A DNA stretch of 27,439 nucleotides from Bacillota bacterium (GCA_023436515.1 JAEZIV010000370.1:1-27439); one strand, 5' to 3'. Numbered from the stretch's first letter, positions 1 through 7,741 are shown. Translations and numbers: made by a program. Notes: generated by a model not told the origin, from the letters alone.

Positions 1-1
1 G

Positions 2-877
2 CTTATGACCGATGCCGGAGCAGATATTATAGAATGTAACTTTTCCTGTCCCCACATGGCGGCAAACGGCTTGGGCTCTGATGTGGGACAGAATCCTGAA
101 CTGGTTGCCTCCTATACCAGAGCTGCCAGAAGAGGAACAGATATCCCCATTTTGGCAAAGATGACACCCAATATCGGCAACATGGAACTTCCTGCAATTG
201 CGGCAGTTAATGCCGGTGCTGACGGTATAGCAGCTATAAATACAATAAAAAGCATTATCAATGTAAATTTAGATAGCTTTGTTTCTGCACCTGAGGTTAA
301 GGGGAAAACAAGTGTCGGAGGATATTCGGGAAAGGCTGTGAAGCCAATTGCTCTACGCTTTATTCATTCCATGAAAAGCTGTAATGAACTAAAGGATATA
401 CCTGTCAGCGGTATGGGCGGGATTGAGACCTGGCGGGATGCTGCTGAGTTTATGGCGTTAGGCTGTGAGAATATACAGGTTACAACCTCTGTAATGCAAT
501 ATGGGTATCGAGTAATAGATGACATGCTCGAGGGAATGAAGTACTACCTCAGTTCCCACGGATATAAAAATGTAAAGGAAATAGTCGGAAAGGCACTCCC
601 CCAGATTGTTCCTGCGGAAAAGCTTGACAGAGACAGCATCTGTCTGCCGAGGGTTGACAGAAGTAAATGTCTTGGCTGCGGCCGCTGCTACCTATCCTGC
701 TTTGATGGAGGCCATCAGGCGCTTAGTCAGCAGCAGTCCACGGGGAAACCGGTGTTGATTGCTGATAAGTGTGTGGGCTGCCATTTATGTGTGACAGTAT
801 GTCCGGTAAAAGCAATTTCACAGGGAACAAGAGTTTCAAAAAAAACAACACCGGATTTGTGCGATATAGCGGGGTAA
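2..877 (+). CDS. preA: Dihydropyrimidine dehydrogenase (NAD+), PreA subunit, 5'-truncated
   Basis: This is the C-terminal 291 codons of a protein whose start lies left of the window; the reading frame is open from base 2. The visible part begins inside the FMN-binding TIM barrel of the dihydroorotate dehydrogenase fold (N-F-S-C-P-H motif, then AKMTPN, and GMGGIETW in the phosphate-binding region). It ends in a ferredoxin-like domain with two 4Fe-4S motifs, CLGCGRCYLSC and CVGCHLCVTVCP, roughly residues 222-275. This domain order is that of PreA, which with the flavoprotein PreT reduces uracil and thymine to the dihydro forms using NADH in the cytoplasm. The family is usually about 410 residues, so about 120 are missing. 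The downstream carbamoylase fits a reductive pyrimidine degradation operon. The product is well recognised; the exact substrate is inferred. Confidence 0.9.
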   Translation, partial: LMTDAGADIIECNFSCPHMAANGLGSDVGQNPELVASYTRAARRGTDIPILAKMTPNIGNMELPAIAAVNAGADGIAAINTIKSIINVNLDSFVSAPEVKGKTSVGGYSGKAVKPIALRFIHSMKSCNELKDIPVSGMGGIETWRDAAEFMALGCENIQVTTSVMQYGYRVIDDMLEGMKYYLSSHGYKNVKEIVGKALPQIVPAEKLDRDSICLPRVDRSKCLGCGRCYLSCFDGGHQALSQQQSTGKPVLIADKCVGCHLCVTVCPVKAISQGTRVSKKTTPDLCDIAG

Positions 878-919
878 TACGTTTTTTCAGAAAAATTTTA
901 TTCCAGATAAGGTTTTCAT

Positions 920-975
920 GGAAAGAATTCCAAGGAAAGGATTCCAAGGAAAGGATTCCAAGGAAAGAATTCCTT
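920..975 (+). repeat. Four 14-bp tandem repeats between preA and the carbamoylase
   Basis: Four consecutive units start at 920, 934, 948 and 962, with consensus GGAAAGGATTCCAA. The two inner units are identical. The outer two read GGAAAGAATTCC and so carry GAATTC, and the last unit ends in TT instead of AA. Each unit contains GGAA and TTCC four bases apart, so single units or pairs of units could form weak hairpins. The array ends 20 bases before the SD of the next gene and lies in the 132-nt spacer of the presumed operon. Confidence 0.9.
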
Positions 976-1009
976 AGAAATATTCTCTATGAGAGGAGCG
1001 TTAAATATT

Positions 1010-2236
1010 ATGGTATCTTGTAGCATTGAAAGACTAGATAATAAAATAAAAACCTTCAGTAAATTCGGTGATACAGGTAATGGTGGTATCACCAGACTTT
1101 CACTTTCTCCCGAAGCCCTTGAAGCAAGGAATGAAGTAAAGAGAAGGATGGAAGCAATGGGGGCAACAGTTGTTACAGATGATATGGCAAATCTGTATGC
1201 CACTATCCAGGGTACAGAGAAGCTTCCTGCTATAATGTCAGGTTCTCATCTTGACTCTGTTAAGCAGGGGGGCAATTATGACGGAGTTTTGGGTGTCTTG
1301 GCAGCTATGGAGGTTGTTGAAACCATAGTAACTGAGAAGATTCCTCACAGGCATCCCATCACTGTTGTTGTATGGACAAATGAAGAGGGTGCTCGCTTCG
1401 AACCGGCAATGATGTCTTCGGGCGTAATCTGCGGAAAGTTTGATAAAGCAGATATGATGGCTTCAGAGGCAAAGGATATACCTGGCTATACTTTTGGAGA
1501 AGCTTTAGAAAATAGCGGCTTTAAAGGGGATGCTTCAAATAGAATGTCACCTGAGAAGTATATTGCGCTTGTTGAACTGCACATTGAGCAGGGGCCTGTA
1601 TTGGAAAGCGAGGGCTATGATATAGGTGTTGTTGAAGGCGTATGTGGAATGATTAACTATGAATTTACCTTTAAGGGCCAGGCCGGCCATGCGGGAACAA
1701 CTCCTATGAAATACAGAAAGGATGCCCTTTATGCTGCGGTAAAAACAATTCAGTATTTGCATGACGAATTGGATACACTGGATAGCAAGCTGGTTTATAC
1801 CACCGGTAAAATTTCTGCGCACCCTAATATTCACACAATTATACCTGATGAAGTTAAGTTTACTCTTGATGCCAGACATCAAAATCCTGAGGTTATAAAG
1901 CAGGTGCTTGATATAATAAAGAAGATTCCCCAAGAGGTGGAAAAATGCAGGGTTACATATAAGGAAGCTTGGGCACGCAAGTCGGTAGCCTATACCTCTG
2001 AGCTGGTTGATTACGTGGAAAAGAGTGCAAATGATTACGGTTATACAAGTATGAGATTGTACAGCGGTCCGGGTCACGACGCACAGTATGTAGTTGATAT
2101 TATTCCCACAACCATGATATTTGTTCCCAGTGTTGAGGGGCATAGCCATTGTGAGCTTGAGTATACACCTGTTGAAAAGTGTCTTAAGGGTGCAAATGTA
2201 TTATTAAGAACAATACTATATATCGATCAGCATTAG
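1010..2236 (+). CDS. M20-family N-carbamoyl-amino-acid hydrolase (beta-ureidopropionase / HyuC / AllC type)
   Basis: A 408-residue zinc amidohydrolase that should remove the carbamoyl group from an N-carbamoyl amino acid, releasing CO2 and ammonia in the cytoplasm. The metal-site motifs of the family are present in order: GSHLDS (about 78-83) with GGNYDGVLGV, the EE pair in NEEGARF (about 124-130), ELHIEQGP (about 189-196), the dimerisation-domain motif GHAGTTPM, SGPGHDA, and the late histidine in EGHSHCELE. ATG 1010 is chosen over the in-frame ATG at 989 because GAGAGGAG (991-998) sits 11 bases before it, while the earlier ATG has no SD. Location behind preA suggests action on N-carbamoyl-beta-alanine from uracil breakdown, but hydantoinase-type carbamoylases and allantoate amidohydrolases share all these motifs, so the substrate is inference. 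No dihydropyrimidinase is seen in the window. Confidence 0.85.
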   Translation: MVSCSIERLDNKIKTFSKFGDTGNGGITRLSLSPEALEARNEVKRRMEAMGATVVTDDMANLYATIQGTEKLPAIMSGSHLDSVKQGGNYDGVLGVLAAMEVVETIVTEKIPHRHPITVVVWTNEEGARFEPAMMSSGVICGKFDKADMMASEAKDIPGYTFGEALENSGFKGDASNRMSPEKYIALVELHIEQGPVLESEGYDIGVVEGVCGMINYEFTFKGQAGHAGTTPMKYRKDALYAAVKTIQYLHDELDTLDSKLVYTTGKISAHPNIHTIIPDEVKFTLDARHQNPEVIKQVLDIIKKIPQEVEKCRVTYKEAWARKSVAYTSELVDYVEKSANDYGYTSMRLYSGPGHDAQYVVDIIPTTMIFVPSVEGHSHCELEYTPVEKCLKGANVLLRTILYIDQH

Positions 2237-2368
2237 TTAATCAGAAGGAGGATTCATCTATATTCAAATAGCTTCCGAAGACCTCTAAAGAAATAATCAA
2301 TACCGGTATACAAAAAAAATAGCCATATTCTGAGTTATTATGTGAAAAATTGAGTTGATTTGATAATA
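2237..2368. other. Noncoding spacer with an orphan Shine-Dalgarno
   Basis: A near-perfect SD, AGAAGGAGG (2243-2251), follows the carbamoylase stop by 7 bases, yet no ATG, GTG or TTG opens a useful frame at normal spacing. The next triplets from 2260 are ATA TTC AAA TAG. I see no convincing terminator in this spacer. It may be the scar of a deleted operon gene, which is inference. Confidence 0.4.
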
Positions 2369-2397
2369 TTTACAGGAATAATATATCGTGGTATAAT
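2369..2397 (+). promoter_or_regulatory. Sigma-A promoter of the secreted propeller protein
   Basis: TTTACA at 2369-2374, a 17-base spacer and a perfect TATAAT at 2392-2397. The SD AAAGGAG (2411-2417) and ATG 2424 follow directly, so the 5' leader would be only about 20 nt. Confidence 0.8.
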
Positions 2398-2423
2398 AGC
2401 CAAAAAGTCAAAAGGAGACCAAA

Positions 2424-4598
2424 ATGAAGAAAGTTATTTCGGTGGTATTATTTCTGGTACTTGTACTAAACCTATTTTGTACTCAGAGCTTCGCTGCTAA
2501 TGAAAACACTTATAATTTTGTACGACTCGATGATGGAAGCGGAAACAAATTCTATGGAATTGCTAATGCTGGCAATACGGTAATAGTTACTTCGACTAAT
2601 GGAAAATACATAATATCTTCAGATGCCGGAGATACATGGAGTGAGAAAACCTTACCGGCAGGCGTATATTTACGTGAAATATGTTCCGATGGAACCAAAT
2701 TTGTGAGTATAGATATAAAAGGCAGGGTTTTTATATCTATGAACGGTGAGGATTGGAATACCAGTGTTAGTGTCTGGAATTCAACAGTAACATTTTTTGA
2801 GTATGACGGAAAGTACTTCTATATTGGCTATTCCGATGGAAAGCTGTTCAGATCAGTAGATGGTACCACATGGTCCAGATTATGTGACAACCTACCTGCT
2901 GGAGCTTGTGATATAGCAGTAAACTATGATAGCAACATCTATCTTTTCAATATTTCAAACAGTAACACAGTAAAATATACTAAAGACTTTAAAACCTATA
3001 AGGATTTTATTGCAGGAAATTGTAAAACGTCATACTTTGATGTTTCATATGCAAACGGGCTATGGTACTTCTCTATTGTAAGTGGAACTGTTGCAACATC
3101 AAAAGACTTGGTTACTACAAATAAAAAAGTAGATGATTTTCAAGAAGCTGATGTAAATACCAGTACAAACTACAATTCAAATTTAACAAAAATTATAAAA
3201 AGTAATGGTAAAGTCTATATATTAGGCTTTCTGGGTAAAATCAGGGATATAACAGATTTGTCCTCAATTAACCGAATGACCTCTGAGATTCAATTAAAGG
3301 ACAGATTGGGTGTCTCTTTACGCGACATGGTAAAAATAGATAACTCATTTATTACGTATACCAGGGAAGGTGAAATACTTAAAAGTTCTGGAGAAAAGTG
3401 GAACCTAACCTTTGGAAAACAGTCCTTAGCATATACAATTGATAGTATACCTGACAAAAAAAGAGTTTTGGCACTGTCTGAAAATAATGCCCTTGTTCTA
3501 TCAGATGGAAAAATTTCTGAGGATTATAAGGTTAACTTAAAATCAGATAACTGGGAATGGTTTGATGGTAATATTATAGTGAAAGGTGAGAGCCGTTATA
3601 CAGCTAAGTCTACTGATTTTAAGAATTGGACCGTTTCCAGTGCTTCAAACGATTTTGCTACTATCAATTTCTCACAGAGTAATAAAACCGGCATAATTTG
3701 CATATCCACAAGCAAGGATGTTTATGCATTTTCTGACACGAAGGGCTACTATTCATTAAAGCTACTCCCACTAAATCCAAGATATGTTACGAATATAGAC
3801 GGGGATATATATGTTGTAGGTACCGGTGGTGTTGGCCTGAAGATTTCCGACAAGCTAAAGACCACTTCCTTTAACATAAATAAAGAGACCTCCACTAAAA
3901 TTATTAAAGTAAAGGATACCTTCGTGGCACTTCACAAAAATGCCATCAGCACTTCAAAGGATCTAAACACTTGGACAACCACAAAGTTGTCAGACAGCTA
4001 CGCATTAAATGATATTACCTATGATAGTAAAAACAGCATCTTTATTATTGCCTGCTCAAATGGAACTCTCCTTACATCAAAGGATCTTAAGAGTTGGTTT
4101 ATTACCGATTTAAAAATTCCTGTATCGGTCTACGGGGTTACCTCATACAACGGATATGTTTACATAGCTGCTGAGGGTGGAATACTCATGGCTTCAGATA
4201 AGCTTGCAACCTCAAGTAAAAAAGCAGTGGTATCACAGGTGAAAATTGACAGTAAAGAAATAACAGTATTTATTGAGGACAATAAGCTTGTATTAACGAA
4301 AAAGCCCTTTGTTGATAAAGGTGTAACAATGGTACCTATTAAGGATATTGTTGAGGCACTAGGCGGCACAGTAGAGGTTAGCGGGACTTCGACAAAGATC
4401 ACCATAGCTAATAAGACTCTTGAACTCAAGGCAAACAGCGATAAAGTGAATATCAATGGTAAGTCGGTAGCTCTTGGTGCAAAAGCCCAGGCTGTTGGAG
4501 ATAAACTATTTGTTCCGGTGCAGTTTATATCAAACAATCTTGATTGTAATTTATACGTAGAAGGTTTCTCAAATACAATATACATTTCTAGGAAGTAG
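2424..4598 (+). CDS. Secreted Asp-box/propeller protein with C-terminal copper-amine-oxidase-like domain
   Basis: A 724-residue exported protein. A lysine-plus-hydrophobic signal peptide covers about residues 1-24 (cleavage near SFA-A). The body repeats a short motif of the type S-x-D-x-G-x-x-W or S-K-D-L-x-x-W, for example around residues 65-72, 107-111, 145-151, 396-402, 510-517 and 551-558. These resemble BNR/Asp-box turns of sialidase- or Ycf48-like beta-propellers, so the middle 570 residues probably form one or two propellers. The last 115 residues (about 606-722) match the copper amine oxidase N-terminal-like domain common in clostridial secreted proteins (MVPIKDIVEALGG, then LFVPVQFISNNL). 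In this setting that domain has no proven enzymatic role. The gene has its own promoter and terminator. I cannot assign a function; cell-surface binding is a guess. Confidence 0.75.
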   Translation: MKKVISVVLFLVLVLNLFCTQSFAANENTYNFVRLDDGSGNKFYGIANAGNTVIVTSTNGKYIISSDAGDTWSEKTLPAGVYLREICSDGTKFVSIDIKGRVFISMNGEDWNTSVSVWNSTVTFFEYDGKYFYIGYSDGKLFRSVDGTTWSRLCDNLPAGACDIAVNYDSNIYLFNISNSNTVKYTKDFKTYKDFIAGNCKTSYFDVSYANGLWYFSIVSGTVATSKDLVTTNKKVDDFQEADVNTSTNYNSNLTKIIKSNGKVYILGFLGKIRDITDLSSINRMTSEIQLKDRLGVSLRDMVKIDNSFITYTREGEILKSSGEKWNLTFGKQSLAYTIDSIPDKKRVLALSENNALVLSDGKISEDYKVNLKSDNWEWFDGNIIVKGESRYTAKSTDFKNWTVSSASNDFATINFSQSNKTGIICISTSKDVYAFSDTKGYYSLKLLPLNPRYVTNIDGDIYVVGTGGVGLKISDKLKTTSFNINKETSTKIIKVKDTFVALHKNAISTSKDLNTWTTTKLSDSYALNDITYDSKNSIFIIACSNGTLLTSKDLKSWFITDLKIPVSVYGVTSYNGYVYIAAEGGILMASDKLATSSKKAVVSQVKIDSKEITVFIEDNKLVLTKKPFVDKGVTMVPIKDIVEALGGTVEVSGTSTKITIANKTLELKANSDKVNINGKSVALGAKAQAVGDKLFVPVQFISNNLDCNLYVEGFSNTIYISRK

Positions 4599-4639
4599 AA
4601 GGAATAGTCTTGTTCTTGAGCTACTTTGCTACACGGATA

Positions 4640-4680
4640 AAAATGCAGTAATTTGTCTTTCAGACAGATTGCTGCATTTT
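4640..4680 (+). terminator. Intrinsic terminator after the propeller protein
   Basis: AAAATGCAG (4640-4648) pairs with CTGCATTTT (4672-4680). The helix continues inward through T-A-A-T/A-T-T-G and TTGTC/GACAG to a five-base loop at 4658-4662, with one G-U at 4649/4671 and one at 4653/4667. The right arm ends in four T. Confidence 0.85.
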
Positions 4681-4729
4681 CGCATTTGAAATGGAAGGTG
4701 AACAGGATACCTTGTTGCAGGCCTTATTT

Positions 4730-4749
4730 TTTGGTATTATTATACCAAA
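4730..4749 (+). promoter_or_regulatory. Palindromic operator candidate over the likely pgk -10 box
   Basis: A perfect inverted repeat, TTTGGTAT-TATT-ATACCAAA. Its centre supplies two overlapping TATTAT boxes, and a TTGTTG (4712-4717) or TTGCAG (4715-4720) lies 17 bases upstream of one of each, so the palindrome would cover the -10 region of a modest promoter. A further pair, ACAGGAT (4702-4708) with ATCCTGT (4749-4755), flanks it. The palindrome is seen directly; the promoter and regulator are inferred. It does not match the CcpA, Rex or CggR consensus as I know them. Confidence 0.5.
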
Positions 4750-4780
4750 TCCTGTATCAGCTTACATATAACAATCTATG

Positions 4781-4811
4781 CCTTAAGAACGGCGGATTAC
4801 GTTCCTTGAGG
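4781..4811 (+). promoter_or_regulatory. Stem-loop in the pgk 5' leader
   Basis: CCTTAAGAACG (4781-4791) pairs with CGTTCCTTGAGG (4800-4811) with one bulged base and one G-U pair, around the loop GCGGATTA. No T-run follows, so it is not a terminator. It lies 12 bases before the SD and may stabilise the mRNA or bind a factor. Confidence 0.5.
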
Positions 4812-4840
4812 ACAAATAAAAAGTAAGGAGTGTGTGTACA

Positions 4841-6109
4841 ATGAGCATATCAAAGAAAACAGTCAAGGATATTGATTTGACAGGCAAAAAGATAATCATG
4901 AGAGTAGACTTTAATGTACCAATGAAGGACGGTGTCGTTCAGGATGATACCCGAATTAAAGCGGCGTTGCCCACAATCAAGTATATTTTGGATCAGAATG
5001 TAACTGGACTCATTCTAATGAGTCATCTCGGTGACCCGAAAAAGGATGGGCAGAAGGCCCGGGACAAGGCAGTTGCGGAAGGAAAGCCCTTCGATGAAGC
5101 TGCATACATGGCAGCTAAGCACAAGTTAGCTCCTGTAGCAGATTATTTCTCCAAGCTGCTGGGAAAACCCGTACAATTTGCATCCAGCTGTCTGGGTGAA
5201 GAGGCAAAATCTAAAGCAGACGCACTCAAGAATGGCGAAATTTTAATGCTGGAAAACACCCGTTTCTTTAAAGAGGAGACCAGTAAGGAAGCTTCAGAAC
5301 GTGAGAAAATGGCGAAAGAACTGGCGTCCTACGCTGACATATATGTTAATGATGCCTTCGGAACTGCTCACAGAGCCCATGCCTCAACAGAAACCATTGC
5401 GCAATATCTGCCGGCAGTTGCAGGCTTTTTGATGGAAAAGGAACTGGTTTATCTTCAGGAGAAGGTTGTAAATGATGCAGCTAAGCCCTTTGTTGCTATC
5501 ATTGGCGGTGCTAAGGTTTCATCCAAGCTTGCAGTTCTAGAAAGCTTGCTTAACAAAGCAGATGCATTGATAATAGGTGGTTCAATGGCATATACCTTCT
5601 TAAAGGCTAAGGGTATCCCCACAGGGGCTTCCTTGGTGGAGGATGATATGCTCGATACAGCTAAGGCAATTATCGCAAAGGCTGAAGCTAAGGGCTCAGA
5701 GATTTATCTTCCAATAGATCATGTTGTCGCCAAAGAAATGAGTCCTGAGGCTGCAACAGAAGTAACTTCTGATGAGAGCATTACAGGTGATTGGAAGGGC
5801 TTTGATATAGGTCCGAAGTCAATTGAGCTTTTCAATAAAGCATTATCCACAGCCAAGACTGTTTTTTGGAACGGCCCTGTAGGAGTTTTTGAAATGCCTA
5901 ACTTCTCAAAGGGTACCTTTGCTTTGGCACAGACTATTGCTGAGTTAAAGGATGCATGTACTGTTATCGGTGGAGGTGACAGTGTTTCTGCAGTAAATAA
6001 GGCTGGGCTTGCAGATAAAATGTCCCATATCTCCACAGGTGGTGGCGCTTCACTTGAGCTTGTAGAGGGCAAAACCCTTCCTGGTGTTGCGGCACTCCAG
6101 AACAAATAA
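4841..6109 (+). CDS. pgk: Phosphoglycerate kinase
   Basis: A 422-residue cytosolic glycolytic enzyme that transfers phosphate from 1,3-bisphosphoglycerate to ADP. Recognisable motifs are MRVDFNVP (20-27), DDTRIK (R38), MSHLG (60-64), ENTRF (R141), NDAFGTAHRAH (R178), GGAKVSSK, FWNGPVGVFE, IGGGDS and the C-terminal SHISTGGGASLE. ATG 4841 is chosen over the in-frame GTG 4832 because TAAGGAG (4824-4830) is 10 bases before it. Two oddities: residue 65 in the SHLG(R)P motif is Asp rather than the usual 3-phosphoglycerate-binding Arg, and about 25 extra residues follow (66-92), making the protein longer than the usual 390-400. The gene stands alone, without gapA or tpi beside it, with its own leader and terminator. 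Identity is certain. Confidence 0.97.
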   Translation: MSISKKTVKDIDLTGKKIIMRVDFNVPMKDGVVQDDTRIKAALPTIKYILDQNVTGLILMSHLGDPKKDGQKARDKAVAEGKPFDEAAYMAAKHKLAPVADYFSKLLGKPVQFASSCLGEEAKSKADALKNGEILMLENTRFFKEETSKEASEREKMAKELASYADIYVNDAFGTAHRAHASTETIAQYLPAVAGFLMEKELVYLQEKVVNDAAKPFVAIIGGAKVSSKLAVLESLLNKADALIIGGSMAYTFLKAKGIPTGASLVEDDMLDTAKAIIAKAEAKGSEIYLPIDHVVAKEMSPEAATEVTSDESITGDWKGFDIGPKSIELFNKALSTAKTVFWNGPVGVFEMPNFSKGTFALAQTIAELKDACTVIGGGDSVSAVNKAGLADKMSHISTGGGASLELVEGKTLPGVAALQNK

Positions 6110-6140
6110 ACCGATAGGAAGCTGCAGCACTCCAGAACAA
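6092..6140 (+). repeat. Duplicated pgk 3' end
   Basis: GCACTCCAGAACAA occurs at the end of pgk (6092-6105) and again after its stop (6127-6140), 35 bases later. The similarity extends a few bases to the left with mismatches. The second copy is untranslated. A second short direct repeat, GGGTGCC at 6153 and 6178, follows. This looks like a small local duplication. Confidence 0.6.
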
Positions 6141-6256
6141 TTAAGCTTGTCTGGGTGCCACAGAAGGTGGAGTAAAGGGTGCCCCTACTGTGGAACTAAA
6201 AATTCTACCGGTAGTAGAGTTTGCTGAACGAATAGAATAATGTTTAGAATAGATAA

Positions 6257-6298
6257 AAAAAGTCTGATTCTGGTTTTCAACCCGGAGTCAGACTTTTT
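6257..6298. terminator. Bidirectional terminator between pgk and rpiA
   Basis: AAAAAGTCTGA (6257-6267) pairs perfectly with TCAGACTTTTT (6288-6298), with further partial pairing inside. A-rich and T-rich flanks let it serve pgk on the plus strand and dcd-rpiA on the minus strand. Confidence 0.85.
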
Positions 6299-6344
6299 AT
6301 TACTAATAAATCTGGAATACCTGCCTGGCAGCAATGAGGGACAC

Positions 6345-7019
6345 CTATTTTTTGGGATTTTCTAGAACCCTGACACCATCACCCATCCCAATTATGATCT
6401 TATCACAGGTATTCAAAAAAAACCCTGTTTCCAACACACCTGTTATATTCTTTAATTTTTCGTTAACATTCTGAATGTCAAAGCCTTTACCCAGGTGTAA
6501 ATCAACAATGTAGTTATGGTTGTCTGTAACGAAGGGAGAGTTGTCTATAACTCTTAGAACCGGATTTAAATTAAATGCTTCAAGTTTGTTAACAATGTGA
6601 TTACAGCCGTATGGTAGAATTTCTACAGGAAGAGGAAAAGCTCCGATAGAATCTACCAGCTTGCCCGAGTCCATAATCCAAATAACCTTATCAGCTAGAT
6701 TTGCCACTATTTTTTCTCTGAATAAAGCACCGCCACCGCCTTTAATTGCATTAAACTGGCCATCAATTTCATCAACACCATCTATGGCTAAATCTATTCT
6801 ATCAACTTCATCCAGAGACAATAATGGGATTTCAAGTTTATTAGCAAGGTTGGCTGTACTATGGGAGGTAGCAACGGCTTTAATTTTGAAGCCTTGCTTA
6901 ACCAGCTCTCCCACCTTCTCAATCATATAATAAGCTGGGGTACCGGTACCTAATCCCAATACCATATTATCCTGAATATATTCAGTTGCCTTAATTCCTG
7001 CAATTCTCTTCTCATTCAT
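6345..7019 (-). CDS. rpiA: Ribose-5-phosphate isomerase A
   Basis: A 224-residue enzyme interconverting ribose 5-phosphate and ribulose 5-phosphate in the pentose phosphate pathway. Family landmarks are visible: GLGTGTPAYY (22-31), the TSHST phosphate loop (51-55), DGVDEID (80-86, with Val where DGADE is usual), KGGGGALFREKI (93-104, with the catalytic Glu and Lys) and DSGK (117-120), ending in GMGDGVRV. Length is normal. An AGGT-type SD is at about 7025-7028. It lies 25 bases after dcd on the same strand, so the two are probably cotranscribed, linking pentose and deoxynucleotide supply. Confidence 0.96.
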   Translation of the reverse strand: MNEKRIAGIKATEYIQDNMVLGLGTGTPAYYMIEKVGELVKQGFKIKAVATSHSTANLANKLEIPLLSLDEVDRIDLAIDGVDEIDGQFNAIKGGGGALFREKIVANLADKVIWIMDSGKLVDSIGAFPLPVEILPYGCNHIVNKLEAFNLNPVLRVIDNSPFVTDNHNYIVDLHLGKGFDIQNVNEKLKNITGVLETGFFLNTCDKIIIGMGDGVRVLENPKK

Positions 7020-7044
7020 TTTTTACCTCATAATAATCACATAC

Positions 7045-7566
7045 TCACTTATCAAAATCCTTGTACATAAGACTTGGTTGGATTCCGGTATTATTCTGGT
7101 ATTTGCCGCTTTTATAGGGTTCGTATTCCCCCAATATATTATGATAGTAAATCTGGCATATTTCCACATTTGGATAAATTATAATCGGCTGTACGCAAAA
7201 TATTTCAAGTGTCCAATAGCCTGCAAAGCCCACATCACCAAACCCTGCAGTAACATGAATAAATAGTCCCAGCCTGCCTGTTGAGGAGCGACCCTCCAGC
7301 ATTGGAACAAATCCATCAGTTTTTGTAAATTCATTTGTCCTTCCCAGGTATAGCTTGTTTGGTTCAAGCTTATAGCCTTCTTCGGGTATGACTATCCTCT
7401 TTGCAGGGTTAGGAACACGCATGTCCAAAACAGCATTTTCGTAAACCAAAAGCTCATTGGCTAGAGATAAGTTGTAGCTATTGGGGTTTATTCTGGACTC
7501 ATCAAAGGGTTCGATGATTATTTCATTTCCAATATGCTTAAGAATTTCTTTTCCCGATAATATCAT
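7045..7566 (-). CDS. dcd: dCTP deaminase
   Basis: A 173-residue trimeric nucleotide deaminase converting dCTP to dUTP; some relatives also hydrolyse dUTP to dUMP, which cannot be judged here. Motifs: MILSGKEI at the N-terminus, NPNSYNL, the nucleotide-binding EGRSSTGRLGLFIH (91-104), TAGFGDVGF (106-114) and WTLE with the catalytic Glu at about 121. The frame can be extended three codons to GTG 7575, but ATG 7566 is preferred: AGGTG lies six bases before it, and MILSGKEI is the standard family start. It is the first gene of the minus-strand dcd-rpiA unit. Confidence 0.93.
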   Translation of the reverse strand: MILSGKEILKHIGNEIIIEPFDESRINPNSYNLSLANELLVYENAVLDMRVPNPAKRIVIPEEGYKLEPNKLYLGRTNEFTKTDGFVPMLEGRSSTGRLGLFIHVTAGFGDVGFAGYWTLEIFCVQPIIIYPNVEICQIYYHNILGEYEPYKSGKYQNNTGIQPSLMYKDFDK

Positions 7567-7651
7567 TTCATTCACCTACACAGTTTAATTTTTATTAGTT
7601 AATGATATCATGTGCCGGTGGAATACGTCACCAGGAAAATACTTATATAGG

Positions 7652-7681
7652 AGTATAAAACAAATATAATTGTTTTGTAAA
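7652..7681 (-). promoter_or_regulatory. Sigma-A promoter of dcd-rpiA with internal inverted repeat
   Basis: Read on the minus strand: TTTACA (7681-7676), an 18-base spacer and TATACT (7657-7652). The spacer region carries a perfect inverted repeat, AAAACAA (7657-7663) and TTGTTTT (7670-7676), which could be an operator. The -35 box directly abuts the -35 box of the divergent hflX-leader promoter. Confidence 0.6.
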
Positions 7682-7710
7682 TTGATACCTTGTACGCCCC
7701 ATGCTACAAT
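7682..7710 (+). promoter_or_regulatory. Sigma-A promoter of the hflX leader
   Basis: TTGATA at 7682-7687, a 17-base spacer and TACAAT at 7705-7710, giving a predicted start near 7717. That makes an hflX leader of about 480 nt, containing two small ORFs and two terminator-like hairpins. Confidence 0.75.
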
Positions 7711-7741
7711 GAATTGTATTAATAAGAATTGAGGTGCTGAA

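Noticed and set aside
920..975. Tandem 14-bp units considered as a CRISPR remnant.
   Set aside because: Units are contiguous without spacers and too short; no cas genes nearby.
1547..2149. A 200-codon minus-strand frame opposite the carbamoylase gene.
   Set aside because: No ribosome binding site and no protein-like pattern; the plus strand encodes a clear enzyme with all its motifs.
6150..6195. GGGTGCC repeats and a CCACAG/CTGTGG pairing considered as a T-box leader.
   Set aside because: It follows pgk, precedes a terminator and no plus-strand gene, and lacks the T-box core sequence.
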